A stretch of DNA of 64,000 nt. Origin: Chlorohelix sp037138995 (GTDB lineage Bacteria; Chloroflexota; Chloroflexia; Chloroheliales; Chloroheliaceae). Below are positions 27,229 through 36,253 of the stretch, piece by piece. The DNA lies in contig NZ_JBAXHI010000017.1 in NCBI RefSeq assembly GCF_037138995.1, forward strand, positions 1-64,000, given 5' to 3'. Each line of letters begins with the position of its first letter. Within the stretch, counting starts at the first letter, position 1. Below the pieces are notes generated by a model. It had not been told where the DNA came from and ran no database searches. It saw only the letters and a list, made by a program, of their open reading frames with translations. The position numbers and the translations under genes are program-made.

Positions 27229-28902
27229 TTATTTCTGAATCTGCCACTCCCGCAGATTCCAGAAAATGTTAACCGGGTGGGTTTTAGGTCCGGTCAGGTT
27301 CACGTTAAAGGCGTGCAGTTCGTTTTCGCTGTAGAGCCAAAGCTTGGATACATCGTTGTCCAGCACTACCTGCAAATCATAGTAGAGCTTCTTGCGGGCT
27401 GCTTGGTCGGTAGTGTTAAGGGCTGCTGCTGCAAGACGGTCGGCTTCAGGGTTGCTATAGCCATAGAAATTGCCGGTTTTAACCAACGCGGCGTATTGGT
27501 CAGGGTCATAAACCGGGTTCCAAGCGCGGCTAAGACCATCGAATTCTTTAGCTTTGCGTTTGGCAGAGAAAACGGCGGCATCAACCGGACTGACGGTCAG
27601 GTCAATCCCTATATCCTTGAGATTTTGCTGAGCCACTGTCAACGCCTGTATCAAGGCAGTGTCGTATGTATTGACCAAGAATGAAATCTTAAAGGGCTTG
27701 CCGTCTTTTACCAGTATGCCATCCGAACCGGCGGTAAATCCCGCTTGGGTTAGCAGTTGCTTAGCTTTGGTAGGGTCGTAGGGATGTTTGGGCGCATCTG
27801 GATTATAAGCCCAAGAAGCCGGAGTTGCGTTTGAGTCAATTACCACCCCATGACCCAGCAGCACCTTATCTACAATGCCCTGACGGTCAATCGCGAACAA
27901 TATTGCCTGACGCACTTTCACATCTTGCAGGAAGAAATTCTGGTGATTCGGGGCAATGTCATAAAAGCGTGGAGTTGGATTTTCCAGAACTTTAGAGCCG
28001 GGAATACTTTCAATTGTCTTCAGGTCACGGGGCGTTACCGGAGCGTAATTAATCTCACCGCTTCTGAGTTGTGTTAACAACACATTTTGGTTAGGCAGGA
28101 TTTTAATAATCACCTTGCCTATGTTTGGCGCACCCAAGAAGTAATTGGTATTAGCTTCCAGCACATAGCTGCTGCCTTGTTGCCACGAAACCAACTTGTA
28201 AGGTCCACTACCTACCGGCTTGCGTCCAAAATCAGTTTTGTTCAAATCCTGACCTTTCAAAATATGCTGTGGCACAATCCCACGAGAGCAACCTCTCGAA
28301 AGGAAAGTGGGGTCAGATTGGCTCAAGGTAATTTTGACAGTCTGTGCATCAATAACGGTTGTAGATACTACCGCTTCAGCCCCTTCGTTGCTGCTGCCGG
28401 TATTGGCATCTATCAAGGAGTCATAAGTGAATTTAACATCATCCGCAGTCACAGGCTTACCGTCCCACCAAGTGGCTTTGGGGTTTAGCTTAAAGGTATA
28501 TTCCTTACCGTCCTTGCTAATTTCCCAGCTACTGGCAAGGCGCGGACCGATAGTGCTGTCAGGCAAAAACTGAGTAAGCCCATCGAACAGAAGCGTTTGT
28601 GGCACATGCTCTGGGAAATGGTCTGCCAGAGTTGTCAGCGGGTTAAGGTCAGCCAGTTCTACCAGCGTACCGATGATAAGCTGAGAATTAGCCGAGGTAG
28701 TAGCAGCAGCGGTAGTAGTACCGGATGCAGTAGTTGCGCCAGTTGTTGCAGCAGCAGTAGTACCGGATACGGTAGTTTTACCGCTCGAAGTAGTAGTGGC
28801 GGTAGCATCACCGCAAGCTGCCAGCAATGCGGCAAGCAGTAACCCAATCAATGCTAAAGCATAGCGGCGGGGGGTTTTGGTACTAAAACTTTTCTTGAAC
28901 AT
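27229..28902 (-). CDS. ABC transporter substrate-binding lipoprotein, OppA/DppA-like
   Basis: A 557-residue family 5 solute-binding protein. The signal peptide ends in a lipobox 'LLAAC' (Cys about 30), then a Thr/Ala/Ser-rich linker (about 35-75). The body has 'LNPLTTLADHFPEHVPQTLLFDGL', 'YTFKLNPKATWWDGKPVTADDV', and 'VGSGPYKLVSWQQGSSYVLEANTNYF'. The fold is the one that binds peptides, nickel or other substrates; ligand unknown. It is 18 bases after the UroD-like gene and under the same SAM riboswitch. Confidence 0.9.
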   Translation of the reverse strand: MFKKSFSTKTPRRYALALIGLLLAALLAACGDATATTTSSGKTTVSGTTAAATTGATTASGTTTAAATTSANSQLIIGTLVELADLNPLTTLADHFPEHVPQTLLFDGLTQFLPDSTIGPRLASSWEISKDGKEYTFKLNPKATWWDGKPVTADDVKFTYDSLIDANTGSSNEGAEAVVSTTVIDAQTVKITLSQSDPTFLSRGCSRGIVPQHILKGQDLNKTDFGRKPVGSGPYKLVSWQQGSSYVLEANTNYFLGAPNIGKVIIKILPNQNVLLTQLRSGEINYAPVTPRDLKTIESIPGSKVLENPTPRFYDIAPNHQNFFLQDVKVRQAILFAIDRQGIVDKVLLGHGVVIDSNATPASWAYNPDAPKHPYDPTKAKQLLTQAGFTAGSDGILVKDGKPFKISFLVNTYDTALIQALTVAQQNLKDIGIDLTVSPVDAAVFSAKRKAKEFDGLSRAWNPVYDPDQYAALVKTGNFYGYSNPEADRLAAAALNTTDQAARKKLYYDLQVVLDNDVSKLWLYSENELHAFNVNLTGPKTHPVNIFWNLREWQIQK

Positions 28903-28920
28903 AAAAATAAATGTCTCCTC

Positions 28921-29925
28921 TTAAGCTAGGGCTAACCGACCCTGTATGGTCTCTTTAACAGCCAACAAATTATCTTCTGGAGCGTTCACCGGGAAGCCAC
29001 AACCGGGAGTCAACAACAATCCTCTACCCTCTAACTGATTAACCGCATCAGTTACTTCAGCAGCAACATCCGCCGGAGTTCCATTGGGTAAAGTTTCGCG
29101 GTTGTTAAGTCCACCAGCTAACGTCTTATTGGTAAAACGGCGAGCTTCTTTCAAAGAAGGACCACCCCCACGATCATGCCAGTTCAGCGCATGGTAGGAA
29201 TAATTCACAATCTCTTCAAAAGCAATAGTCTCGCCATGCGCGTGCAAGAAGAAAAACCCGGTTGATGGGAAGAGCTTTTCCAACACAGGGCGGTCAAAAA
29301 GGTCGCCCAGATTAGGTTGACCATCACCCGCTGTTAAAATGCGTCCCGGTTCTTGGATAGCATAAAAGAGACCATCCGCCCCATTTTTCAAAGTAGCCTC
29401 GCCAAATTTAAGAACCGTTTCAGCAATCGCGGAAAGTCCAGCTTTTACCGCTTCCGGGTCAGCTTTTAGATGCTCAGCTAAGCCTTCTTCCCCTGCCAAC
29501 TTGAGACCAATCATTGAAGGTGAAAAAACGGTGGAAAGAATCGGGGCATCGCCGTCTAATTCCTTCGCCAATTTCCGCAACACGATAAGTTGCTCTCCCA
29601 AAGTACCCTGTGTGGGGTCAAGCAATTCAAGCCGCCGCCAATCTTGAGGCGTTTTGATAACATAATCGGTAATCAGTAAATTACCAGCGGTAGGGTGATA
29701 ACCGTTAGGGCGAAAGCCCCAATCCTCAGTGGTAAAGGAACTGCGGAACATTACCTTTACAAAATCTTGCTCGAATTTACGATGAAATTCGGCTGTTGCC
29801 TTGACCAGTTCATCGGGATTCTTGTCAATAACCGGGAAGTGCTTCCAGAAAGCATAGGGTACGCGATCAGGTTGCCCGCCGGACAGGGCAGTTTCTACTC
29901 GTTTCCATTTTTCAGACTTAGCCAT
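28921..29925 (-). CDS. UroD-superfamily protein, candidate methyltransferase
   Basis: A 334-residue protein of the uroporphyrinogen decarboxylase / corrinoid methyltransferase superfamily. Features: N-terminal 'RVPYAFWKHFP', 'FSPSMIGLKLAGEE', 'ADGLFYAIQEPG', 'HAHGET' and 'LTPGCGFP'. The two HxH-like and Cys sites fall where the zinc ligands of MtaA/MtbA-type methyltransferases lie. True HemE heme motifs are not evident. It is the first gene behind a SAM-I riboswitch, so a role in methyl-group or methionine supply is likely (inference). An AGGAGG-like site precedes the ATG. Confidence 0.8.
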   Translation of the reverse strand: MAKSEKWKRVETALSGGQPDRVPYAFWKHFPVIDKNPDELVKATAEFHRKFEQDFVKVMFRSSFTTEDWGFRPNGYHPTAGNLLITDYVIKTPQDWRRLELLDPTQGTLGEQLIVLRKLAKELDGDAPILSTVFSPSMIGLKLAGEEGLAEHLKADPEAVKAGLSAIAETVLKFGEATLKNGADGLFYAIQEPGRILTAGDGQPNLGDLFDRPVLEKLFPSTGFFFLHAHGETIAFEEIVNYSYHALNWHDRGGGPSLKEARRFTNKTLAGGLNNRETLPNGTPADVAAEVTDAVNQLEGRGLLLTPGCGFPVNAPEDNLLAVKETIQGRLALA

Positions 29926-30105
29926 AACTCCTCCTGAGAGTCTTTTCTAATGAATTAGTTGCTAATCATTTTTCTGGCAATACTAAACTAGACCCCACCT
30001 AGGCGCAAAGACCTACAGGGCTTTGTTTTACAGCACTAATAGAATAGCACCTAGAGCATGCGCTTCAATTCAATTGATAAGTAAAACTTAATAGCGTGTG
30101 GTATT

Positions 30106-30139
30106 AAAAAACCCACTTATCAAGTTTAGATAAGGGGTT
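30106..30139 (-). terminator. riboswitch-controlled intrinsic terminator
   Basis: On the minus strand CCCCTTATC and GATAAGTGGG pair around a seven-base loop and are followed by TTTTTT. Its 5' arm (CCCTTATC) is also exactly complementary to the GATAAGGG P1 3' strand of the SAM aptamer, giving a clear antiterminator. Confidence 0.9.
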
Positions 30140-30186
30140 CGGAAATTCCATTATTCTCTCTGCGTTCACACGCTTTTTGAACAGGA

Positions 30187-30305
30187 CTCCCTTATCTTGC
30201 GACCACCTGCAGAACAGATAGCGCCGGAATTGGCACCTTACGCTTACATTGCGCGGGTTGCCGGGCTTCACAGGGCCTCATACCCTCCACCTCTCTGGAT
30301 AAGAG
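30187..30305 (-). ncRNA. SAM-I (S-box) riboswitch
   Basis: The S-box core is visible on the minus strand: P1 CTCTTATC, 'AGAGAGGTGGAGGG', 'GGCCCTGTGAAGCCCGGCAACC', 'AAGGTGCCAATTCC' and closing GATAAGGGAG. It is 119 bases long. SAM binding should favour the downstream terminator, so the UroD-like and transporter genes would be expressed when SAM is scarce. Transcription starts about 40 bases upstream from the promoter at 30346-30374. Confidence 0.93.
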
Positions 30306-30345
30306 CAATTTTCAGTTTTTGTAACCCGTTTCAGATTACATAATA

Positions 30346-30374
30346 AAGATAATCTAGTCTATAAACATTGTCAA
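30346..30374 (-). promoter_or_regulatory. promoter of the SAM riboswitch operon
   Basis: TTGACA (30374-30369), a 17-base spacer and TATCTT (30351-30346). Its position immediately upstream of the S-box supports it. Confidence 0.75.
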
Positions 30375-30497
30375 GTTAAATTTTGGTAAAAATTCCGACG
30401 GTAAGTTGTTGGGATTTGCCGTGCTACCCGAGAAGTTGTGTGGCGAAACTACATTGACCGGATTTGATTGCCCAACAGTTACCAGAATAGGGGAGCA

Positions 30498-31700
30498 TTA
30501 ACGCAAGGTATCAGGGGTTTCAAGATAATCGCGGATAGTTTTGAGAAAAGCGGCAGCGTTGGGACCATCGCTAAGCCTATGGTCAAAGGTTAAACTCAAT
30601 GTCAGACCCCAACCAATATGACGATTATCTTCCCACTCTTCAAGAATCTGGTAAGTACCAGCTGGATAAAATGTTGTACTAGATAAACTGTATATACAGC
30701 CAATACCTAATACAGCCGATTGCGGAAGATTTAGTATAGGGGTAAAACTGTCAATAGCATAATCTCCCAAATCGCAAATAGTAAAAGTTCCACCAAGCGT
30801 ATCTTTTAATGTCAGATTTCCTTGACATGCTCTAGTTTTCAAATTCTCAGCCATATCTGATAAATCAGTCAGAGATTGCAAACCAGCCTGTTTTATTACC
30901 GGCAAAGCTAAACCATCTTCGGCTGAATACATCAGGCTTATATTATGATCAAGATAATAAATTACTTCGCTATTTTCGAGGCTCGCGTTAAATATTGGAA
31001 ACTTATGTAAAGCTAGAGCAGTGGCACGAATAACCAGAGCCAACAAAGATGTTTTTCGATTGACCCCTGATATATTTAAATTATAGAGCCACGCCAGAGT
31101 AAAATTTACCGACAAGCGCGTGGTAATGGTAGCGGGAGCAGTGAGTTGCCCTGCTCTTGAGACTCTATTCCTGATAAGACGGCGTAAACTGGATTGAGCC
31201 TGCCTCCGTGAAGGAACTTCATTATCGAGGTTTTGCCGAGTTAATATTTGCAAATAGCGGCGGACGGCTGCCTCATTAAGGCGATTTCCCGGCGCAAGAG
31301 AATGCGCTATCTCGGATAAATCTAACCCCAATTCACGCGCTAGTTTCCTCGCAGCCGGAGAAGATACCACATATAGAGCAGGTAGTATAGAAAGCGTTCG
31401 GGGTTTAGTAGCTTCAAGCGGCAAAGAACCTTCGGCATTGGGTTTTTCCAAGTTTTCGACAGGTTCAATTATGGCAAGGGTCATACCCGGCGTTACAATA
31501 GTTCCTTCTGCCGCAATAATAGATTCGAGAATCCCGGTCAACTCGGCGCGAATTTCGATACTGACCTTTTCAACCATAACCTCAGCCAGCAGTTGGTGTT
31601 TTTCAACTTTGCGCCCCGGACGCACAAACCAGTTTATTATAACCGCTTCGGTTTCAGGTTTTATTCCATTTTTGCCATCTAGCGTGACCAGTTTACCCAT
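30498..31700 (-). CDS. 2-oxoacid dehydrogenase E2-like lipoyl acyltransferase
   Basis: A 400-residue E2-like protein: N-terminal biotinyl-lipoyl domain (about 1-75, lipoyl Lys in 'MVEKVSIE'), a peripheral-subunit-binding segment (about 115-150, 'SSPAARKLARELGLDLSEIA'), and a CAT-like acyltransferase domain with 'HKFPIFNASL', 'LPVIKQAG', 'TFTICDLGDYAIDSFTPILN' and the active site 'TFDHRLSDG'. It is divergent from the XRE regulator and distinct from the E2 in the aco-type operon. Paralog divergence (weak 'RLIRNRVSRAGQLTAPATITT' arms) suggests a different core or substrate. Confidence 0.85.
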   Translation of the reverse strand: MGKLVTLDGKNGIKPETEAVIINWFVRPGRKVEKHQLLAEVMVEKVSIEIRAELTGILESIIAAEGTIVTPGMTLAIIEPVENLEKPNAEGSLPLEATKPRTLSILPALYVVSSPAARKLARELGLDLSEIAHSLAPGNRLNEAAVRRYLQILTRQNLDNEVPSRRQAQSSLRRLIRNRVSRAGQLTAPATITTRLSVNFTLAWLYNLNISGVNRKTSLLALVIRATALALHKFPIFNASLENSEVIYYLDHNISLMYSAEDGLALPVIKQAGLQSLTDLSDMAENLKTRACQGNLTLKDTLGGTFTICDLGDYAIDSFTPILNLPQSAVLGIGCIYSLSSTTFYPAGTYQILEEWEDNRHIGWGLTLSLTFDHRLSDGPNAAAFLKTIRDYLETPDTLR

Positions 31701-31785
31701 TTTTATATCGTTACAGTGGTAATGCTTGAATTTTAATTAATCTTACCATAAGTATTGCAATTATCCAAATGCAAGCTACAATAAT

Positions 31786-31802
31786 GCTAACATATTGTTA
31801 GC
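31786..31802. promoter_or_regulatory. perfect palindrome upstream of the XRE gene
   Basis: GCTAACA-TAT-TGTTAGC: seven-base arms with a three-base spacer, 14 bases before the XRE start. TGTTAGC recurs at 32696-32702 ahead of the aco-type operon. Probably the regulator's own operator. Confidence 0.55.
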
Positions 31803-31816
31803 CAGCAAGAGAAAAG

Positions 31817-32641
31817 ATGAATAACACTTTCGATAATAAAAGCAATGCGCTTGCCAAATTGTTGCGCCAACTGCGGTTCAGGCAAAACCGCTCTCAGGAA
31901 GAAGTAGCACGTGCCAGCGACATTGCACATAATTATTACGGTGAAATTGAGCGAGGTAATCGCTCACCTTCTCGTGACACTCTGTTAAATATCGCCAGAA
32001 AAGGGCTTGAACTCAGCAATAATGAAATTAATCTTCTGCTTATAGCAGCGGGGTTTGCCCCAATACCTCAGTCCCTCACCAGCAATGAAATGGCACGTTT
32101 GTATAAAGTGGTAGAAGCCTATCTGAACAAAATGCTGCCCTATCCGGCATTGCTGGTAAATCAAGTTTGGAATATCGTGAAATGGAACAGAGCCATAACC
32201 AGCGCTTTTGGAACTCCCCTCGAAAGTATTCCGGCACGTCGCCGCAATTTATTAAGATTGCTGTTTGACCCTATGCACAATTTCAAGGAGCGTTTTGTCG
32301 ATTGGGAGACATTTTCCAGAGTACAGGTAGCGCATTTTCAACGCAATACCATTGGCTTTGAGCTTGATAATGATTATGCCAATTTAATTTCAGACATGCG
32401 TCTTTTACCTCAATTTTCCCGGATGTGGGAAGAGGCGCATCCTGACCTTTGCGAACGTTATCTCGGATACGAATGGACAATGCTCGCAGGGATGGGTTCA
32501 ATTCAGAACGCCGAATCAATTAAGATTCGCTTGGTGGTAACCCGCTTTGAACAGTATAATACTCTACAAGCGATTAGCTTCTTCCCAGCAGACCCCAACT
32601 CCGAACAATTTTTCAGTCGAGTTATTCCCGAAGAATCTTAA
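31817..32641 (+). CDS. XRE-family regulator with MmyB-like ligand-binding domain
   Basis: A 274-residue regulator. N-terminal HTH (about 10-70, 'LRQLRFRQNRSQEEVARASDIAHNYYGEIERG') is joined to an MmyB-like domain (about 100-270, 'YPALLVNQVWNIVKWNRA', 'NLLRLLFDPMHNFKERFVDW', 'FSRMWEEAH'). MmyB-like domains bind lipophilic or small ligands in some members. It lies between two lipoyl enzyme genes, and a palindrome precedes it, so it may control the aco-type operon and the divergent E2-like gene. Confidence 0.88.
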   Translation: MNNTFDNKSNALAKLLRQLRFRQNRSQEEVARASDIAHNYYGEIERGNRSPSRDTLLNIARKGLELSNNEINLLLIAAGFAPIPQSLTSNEMARLYKVVEAYLNKMLPYPALLVNQVWNIVKWNRAITSAFGTPLESIPARRRNLLRLLFDPMHNFKERFVDWETFSRVQVAHFQRNTIGFELDNDYANLISDMRLLPQFSRMWEEAHPDLCERYLGYEWTMLAGMGSIQNAESIKIRLVVTRFEQYNTLQAISFFPADPNSEQFFSRVIPEES

Positions 32642-32695
32642 ATGTTTTCTTGAAACCATAGTATGTTGTTTAGTCTTTGTCTGATACTCACTAAT

Positions 32696-32702
32696 TGTTA
32701 GC
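32696..32702. promoter_or_regulatory. TGTTAGC half-site near the aco-type promoter
   Basis: Identical to one arm of the 31786-31802 palindrome, with an imperfect CTAA upstream partner (CTAAT-TGTTAGC). It precedes TATAAT at 32755-32760 by about 53 bases. Short site, so weak evidence. Confidence 0.3.
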
Positions 32703-32733
32703 AAGTTTTATGTTAGTTAGATGATTGTATAGA

Positions 32734-32760
32734 TTGTTATGGTTGGATTCAATCTATAAT
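32734..32760 (+). promoter_or_regulatory. promoter of the aco-type operon
   Basis: A perfect TATAAT at 32755-32760; upstream TTGTTA at 32734-32739 is a rough -35 with only a 15-base spacer. About 80 bases before the E1 alpha start. Confidence 0.4.
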
Positions 32761-32840
32761 CCTCTTAACGTTATACACCACAAATTAACCCAAATACTCT
32801 ATTCTGAATAGCTTAATATGTCCGTTGACAGGAGGATTCG

Positions 32841-33830
32841 ATGGCGAACCTGGACAACAAAACGCTTGTAAACCTTTATCGCAAAATGGCGTTAATTCGC
32901 AATTTTGAAGAAGTTATGGTAAACGTTTACTGGGAAGGTAAAACCCCTGTTTTTGACATTGCTGCCGGAACGGTTCCGGGTGAAATGCACTTGGCTGCCG
33001 GTCAGGAAGCTGCCGCAGTAGGTGTTTGTACGCACCTCCGTGATGAAGACACCGTTACTGGTCCACACCGCGCTCATCACATTGCTCTGGCTAAAGGCGT
33101 TGATATAAAGAAAATGACTGCCGAAATATTCGGTAAAGAAACCGGCTTAGGACACGGCAAGGGCGGTCATATGCATCTTTTTGATTCTGAGAAAAAATTC
33201 GGTTGTAGCGGTATTATCGGCGCTGGTTTGCCTGTTGCTTGTGGGGCTGCATTGGCAGCCAAAAAATTGGGCAAAGACTGGGTGGCAGTCAGCTTTTTTG
33301 GTGACGGCACTGCTAATCAGGGTTCTTTTCATGAGTCTCTCAATCTAGCTGCTCTCTGGAAATTACCGGTAATATTTGTTTGTGAAGATAATGCCTACGC
33401 CATTTCTGTTCCCAAAGCCAAATCCACCGCAATTGATAATAATGCCGACAGGGCAGCCTCTTACGGTATCCCCGGCATTGAAGTAAGAGAAAATGATGTG
33501 CTGGCGATATATGAAGCAGCGGGAGAAGCGATAGCGCGAGCAAGACGCGGCGAAGGTCCCAGTTTACTGGAAGTGAAAGTAGATCGCTATCTGGGGCATT
33601 TCCAAGGCGACCCCGAACTATATCGCGATAAAAACGAAGTTGGGCGCTTGCGTGAAAACGACCCAATCAAAAAGTTGGGTGAATCGTTGGAACAGCAAGG
33701 CATCTTGAGCAGTTCCGAACGTGAGGCAATTAATAATGCGGTGGCGCAGGAAGTGGCGGAGGCAATCGAGTTTGCCCGACAGAGTCCCTACCCCAAGCCA
33801 GAAGATGCGCTTAAGCACGTATTTGTATAG
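32841..33830 (+). CDS. acoA: 2-oxoacid/acetoin dehydrogenase E1 component alpha subunit
   Basis: Thiamine-diphosphate-dependent E1 alpha, 329 residues. 'GPHRAHHIALAKG', 'GHGKGGHMHLFD' and the ThDP/Mg motif 'VSFFGDGTANQGSFHESLNLAALW' followed by 'EDNAYA' are present. Best context match is acetoin dehydrogenase (AcoA), because an AcoX-like gene ends the operon; pyruvate or branched-chain substrates remain possible. AGGAGG precedes the ATG. The gene is followed 22 bases later by E1 beta. Confidence 0.85.
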   Translation: MANLDNKTLVNLYRKMALIRNFEEVMVNVYWEGKTPVFDIAAGTVPGEMHLAAGQEAAAVGVCTHLRDEDTVTGPHRAHHIALAKGVDIKKMTAEIFGKETGLGHGKGGHMHLFDSEKKFGCSGIIGAGLPVACGAALAAKKLGKDWVAVSFFGDGTANQGSFHESLNLAALWKLPVIFVCEDNAYAISVPKAKSTAIDNNADRAASYGIPGIEVRENDVLAIYEAAGEAIARARRGEGPSLLEVKVDRYLGHFQGDPELYRDKNEVGRLRENDPIKKLGESLEQQGILSSSEREAINNAVAQEVAEAIEFARQSPYPKPEDALKHVFV

Positions 33831-33852
33831 TTTGAGAGGGGAGAAAACACCA

Positions 33853-34875
33853 ATGACAGCTACTCAGACTGAAAGATTGCTCACCACCCACAAAGCAATA
33901 GCCGAAGGTATTGCGCAGGAGATGGAGCGAGACTCGCGCGTATTTGTGATGGGCGAAGACGTAGGGGTTTATGGCGGTATTTTCGGTGGTACTGCCGACC
34001 TGTTTACTCAATTTGGAGCGGAACGGGTGATGGATACGCCTATTTCCGAAACCGCCTTTATCGGCGCGGCTACCGGTGCAGCTTTAGAAGGGTTGCGCCC
34101 GGTTGTAGAGCTAATGTTTGTGGACTTTTTCGGTGTCTGTATGGATCAGATTTACAACCATATGGCGAAAAACATCTATATGTCGGGCGGAACTTTAAAA
34201 ATCCCGGTGGTGCTAACCACTGCCTATGGCGGAGGCTATAGCGATGCAGCGCAACATTCACAGGTTTTGTACGGGCTATTTGCCCATATACCGGGTCTTA
34301 AAATCGTGGTGCCTTCTAATGCCTACGATGCCAAAGGTTTGATGATTAGCGCCATTCGGGATGACAATCCGGTGATGTATTTTATGCACAAAGGGGTTAT
34401 GGGCTTGGGCTGGATGACACCACTCCCAGAAGCAATAACCCATGTTCCTGAAGAGTCATACACCATTCCCTTCGGGAAAGCCGCCATCAAACGCAGCGGT
34501 GAACAGGTTACGATTGTAACGCTTGGCATTATGGTTCATCGGGCGATGGCTGCGGCAAAACAATTGGAGCAAGAAGGTATCAGCGCGGAAGTTATTGACC
34601 TACGCACACTCGTTCCGCTGGATGACGCTACCATTATCGAATCGGTCAAGAAAACGCACCGCTTGTTGATTGTGGACGAGGACTATTTGAGCTTCGGGAT
34701 GAGCGGTGAAATCTGCGCTCGCGTAGTGGAAAACGCGCTTGATTATCTGGATGCGCCCATTAAACGATTGGCTGTACCAGATGTGCCGATTCCTTACAGC
34801 CGCCCGTTAGAGCAGTTTGTGCTGCCCAACGCCGAGAAAATCGCGGCTGCCGCCCGTTCGCTGGTACAACTTTAG
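33853..34875 (+). CDS. acoB: 2-oxoacid/acetoin dehydrogenase E1 component beta subunit
   Basis: About 340 residues, with transketolase-pyrimidine and transketolase C domains. Motifs 'VMGEDVGVYGGIFGGT', 'ERVMDTPISETAFIGAATGAALEGLRP', and 'EVIDLRTLVPLD' are typical. The ATG at 33853 is chosen because GAGGGGAG precedes it; an upstream start in the same frame would overlap the E1 alpha gene without an RBS. Completes the E1 heterotetramer with the upstream gene. Confidence 0.88.
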   Translation: MTATQTERLLTTHKAIAEGIAQEMERDSRVFVMGEDVGVYGGIFGGTADLFTQFGAERVMDTPISETAFIGAATGAALEGLRPVVELMFVDFFGVCMDQIYNHMAKNIYMSGGTLKIPVVLTTAYGGGYSDAAQHSQVLYGLFAHIPGLKIVVPSNAYDAKGLMISAIRDDNPVMYFMHKGVMGLGWMTPLPEAITHVPEESYTIPFGKAAIKRSGEQVTIVTLGIMVHRAMAAAKQLEQEGISAEVIDLRTLVPLDDATIIESVKKTHRLLIVDEDYLSFGMSGEICARVVENALDYLDAPIKRLAVPDVPIPYSRPLEQFVLPNAEKIAAAARSLVQL

Positions 34876-34970
34876 GCTCAACTGTCAATTCTCTGCTCAG
34901 TATGTGGGCGAGGTTCGCCTCGCTTACTACTTATTTTGGTTTGACAGGAACTGTTAAGAGGGAAACTTAG

Positions 34971-36122
34971 ATGCCACTTGAAGTAAAACTAGAGGATTGG
35001 TCTGCAAACAGCGATGCCAATGAAGCAGCCGTTTCAAACTGGTTTAAAAAACCCGGCGCAACGGTAAAAACAGGTGATTTGCTGGTTGAGTTGATTGTAG
35101 AAAAGGTTAGTTTTGAAGTGGAGTCGCCCTATGACGGGGTTCTTCTTGAAATAAAAGCCCCAGTCGGGCAGGTAGTCTCACCGGGTGCGCTTCTGGCAAT
35201 TCTAGGAACTGTTGCTGAATGGGAGAAGCTAAACCGAACGACAGTCCCTCCTGCACAAAGCGCAACGCCCACACATGCGGCATCCGGCGCGAGTGAGGCT
35301 TCTGCCTCGCCTATTGCCAAACGCTTGATTCGCGATAATCGAATTACCCTTGAGCAAGTAGCGGCTTTTGTGGGTAGCGGTGTAAAACGCATTGGTGAAG
35401 AAGAAGTGCGGCGGTATCTAGCCGCGTTTGAGGCTTCACAATCATCCGGCGAAGAAGTAGTGCCATACGCGGGCTTGCGGCGTATAATCGGCGAACGCAT
35501 GAGTCACAGTATGAAAGAACTGGCGCAACTAACCCTAACCAACGAATGCGATGTTACCGAACTGGTGCAGATAAGGGAATACTATAAGAGCAAGGGAGAA
35601 ACATTCGGCTACACTGCGCTGATAGCCAAAGCAGTTGCACTGAGCTTGCCTGCTCACCCCTACCTTAACGCCACATTGGACGGCGATGAAATTCATCTCT
35701 ACAGCACAATTAATCTTAGTATCGCAATGGACACCGATAAAGGGCTGATGGTTCCGGTTATCAAGAATGCCGGGAAACTATCGGCAAAACAAATAAACGG
35801 AGAAATTGAGCGCCTTTCTGAGCTTGCCCGTTCTGGAAATTTGGCGGTGGAAGACAGCAAAAGCGGCTCTTTTTCAATAACGAACTTAGGCGGTTATGAC
35901 ATAGATATTTTCACCCCGATTATTAATCCGCCTCAAGCGGCTGTGCTTGGTGTTGGTCGGATAGCTGACCGCGCAGGTGTAATAAACGGGCTGCTTGCCA
36001 CGCGCAAGCTCATGTGGCTCAGCCTTACCTTCGATCATCGTTTGATTGATGGCGCACCTGCGGCTGCTTTTCTCAAGGATGTAAAGTTGAAGCTTGAGCA
36101 ACCTGACATCCTATTCTCCTGA
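34971..36122 (+). CDS. acoC: 2-oxoacid/acetoin dehydrogenase E2 acyltransferase
   Basis: A 383-residue E2. Lipoyl domain about 1-80 with Lys in 'IVEKVSFEVE', subunit-binding domain about 105-150 ('ASPIAKRLIRDNRI'), and catalytic domain with 'YAGLRRIIGERMSHSM', 'MVPVIKNAGKLS', 'SFSITNLGGYDIDIFTPIINPPQAAVLGVG' and active-site 'TFDHRLIDG'. It follows E1 beta by about 95 bases. It is a clear paralog of the 30498-31700 product. Confidence 0.9.
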   Translation: MPLEVKLEDWSANSDANEAAVSNWFKKPGATVKTGDLLVELIVEKVSFEVESPYDGVLLEIKAPVGQVVSPGALLAILGTVAEWEKLNRTTVPPAQSATPTHAASGASEASASPIAKRLIRDNRITLEQVAAFVGSGVKRIGEEEVRRYLAAFEASQSSGEEVVPYAGLRRIIGERMSHSMKELAQLTLTNECDVTELVQIREYYKSKGETFGYTALIAKAVALSLPAHPYLNATLDGDEIHLYSTINLSIAMDTDKGLMVPVIKNAGKLSAKQINGEIERLSELARSGNLAVEDSKSGSFSITNLGGYDIDIFTPIINPPQAAVLGVGRIADRAGVINGLLATRKLMWLSLTFDHRLIDGAPAAAFLKDVKLKLEQPDILFS

Positions 36123-36253
36123 AAAACAAGGTCGTATAGCAGAAGTGCAGTATTCGGAATAACGAGTTCAAAACTTCAGCTTCTTGCCGAATGCGGACAT
36201 GCTGCGCCGATGGAACAGCCCGCCACAATGACAGGATATATCGCGGAGAGGCT

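Noticed and set aside
27208..28488. Two plus-strand open frames (158 and 133 codons)
   Set aside because: Antisense to the OppA-like gene, which has clear lipobox and family motifs; no RBS.
28660..28850. Repetitive-looking tract in the transporter lipoprotein gene
   Set aside because: It is the low-complexity Thr/Ala/Ser linker after the lipobox, not a CRISPR or tandem repeat array.
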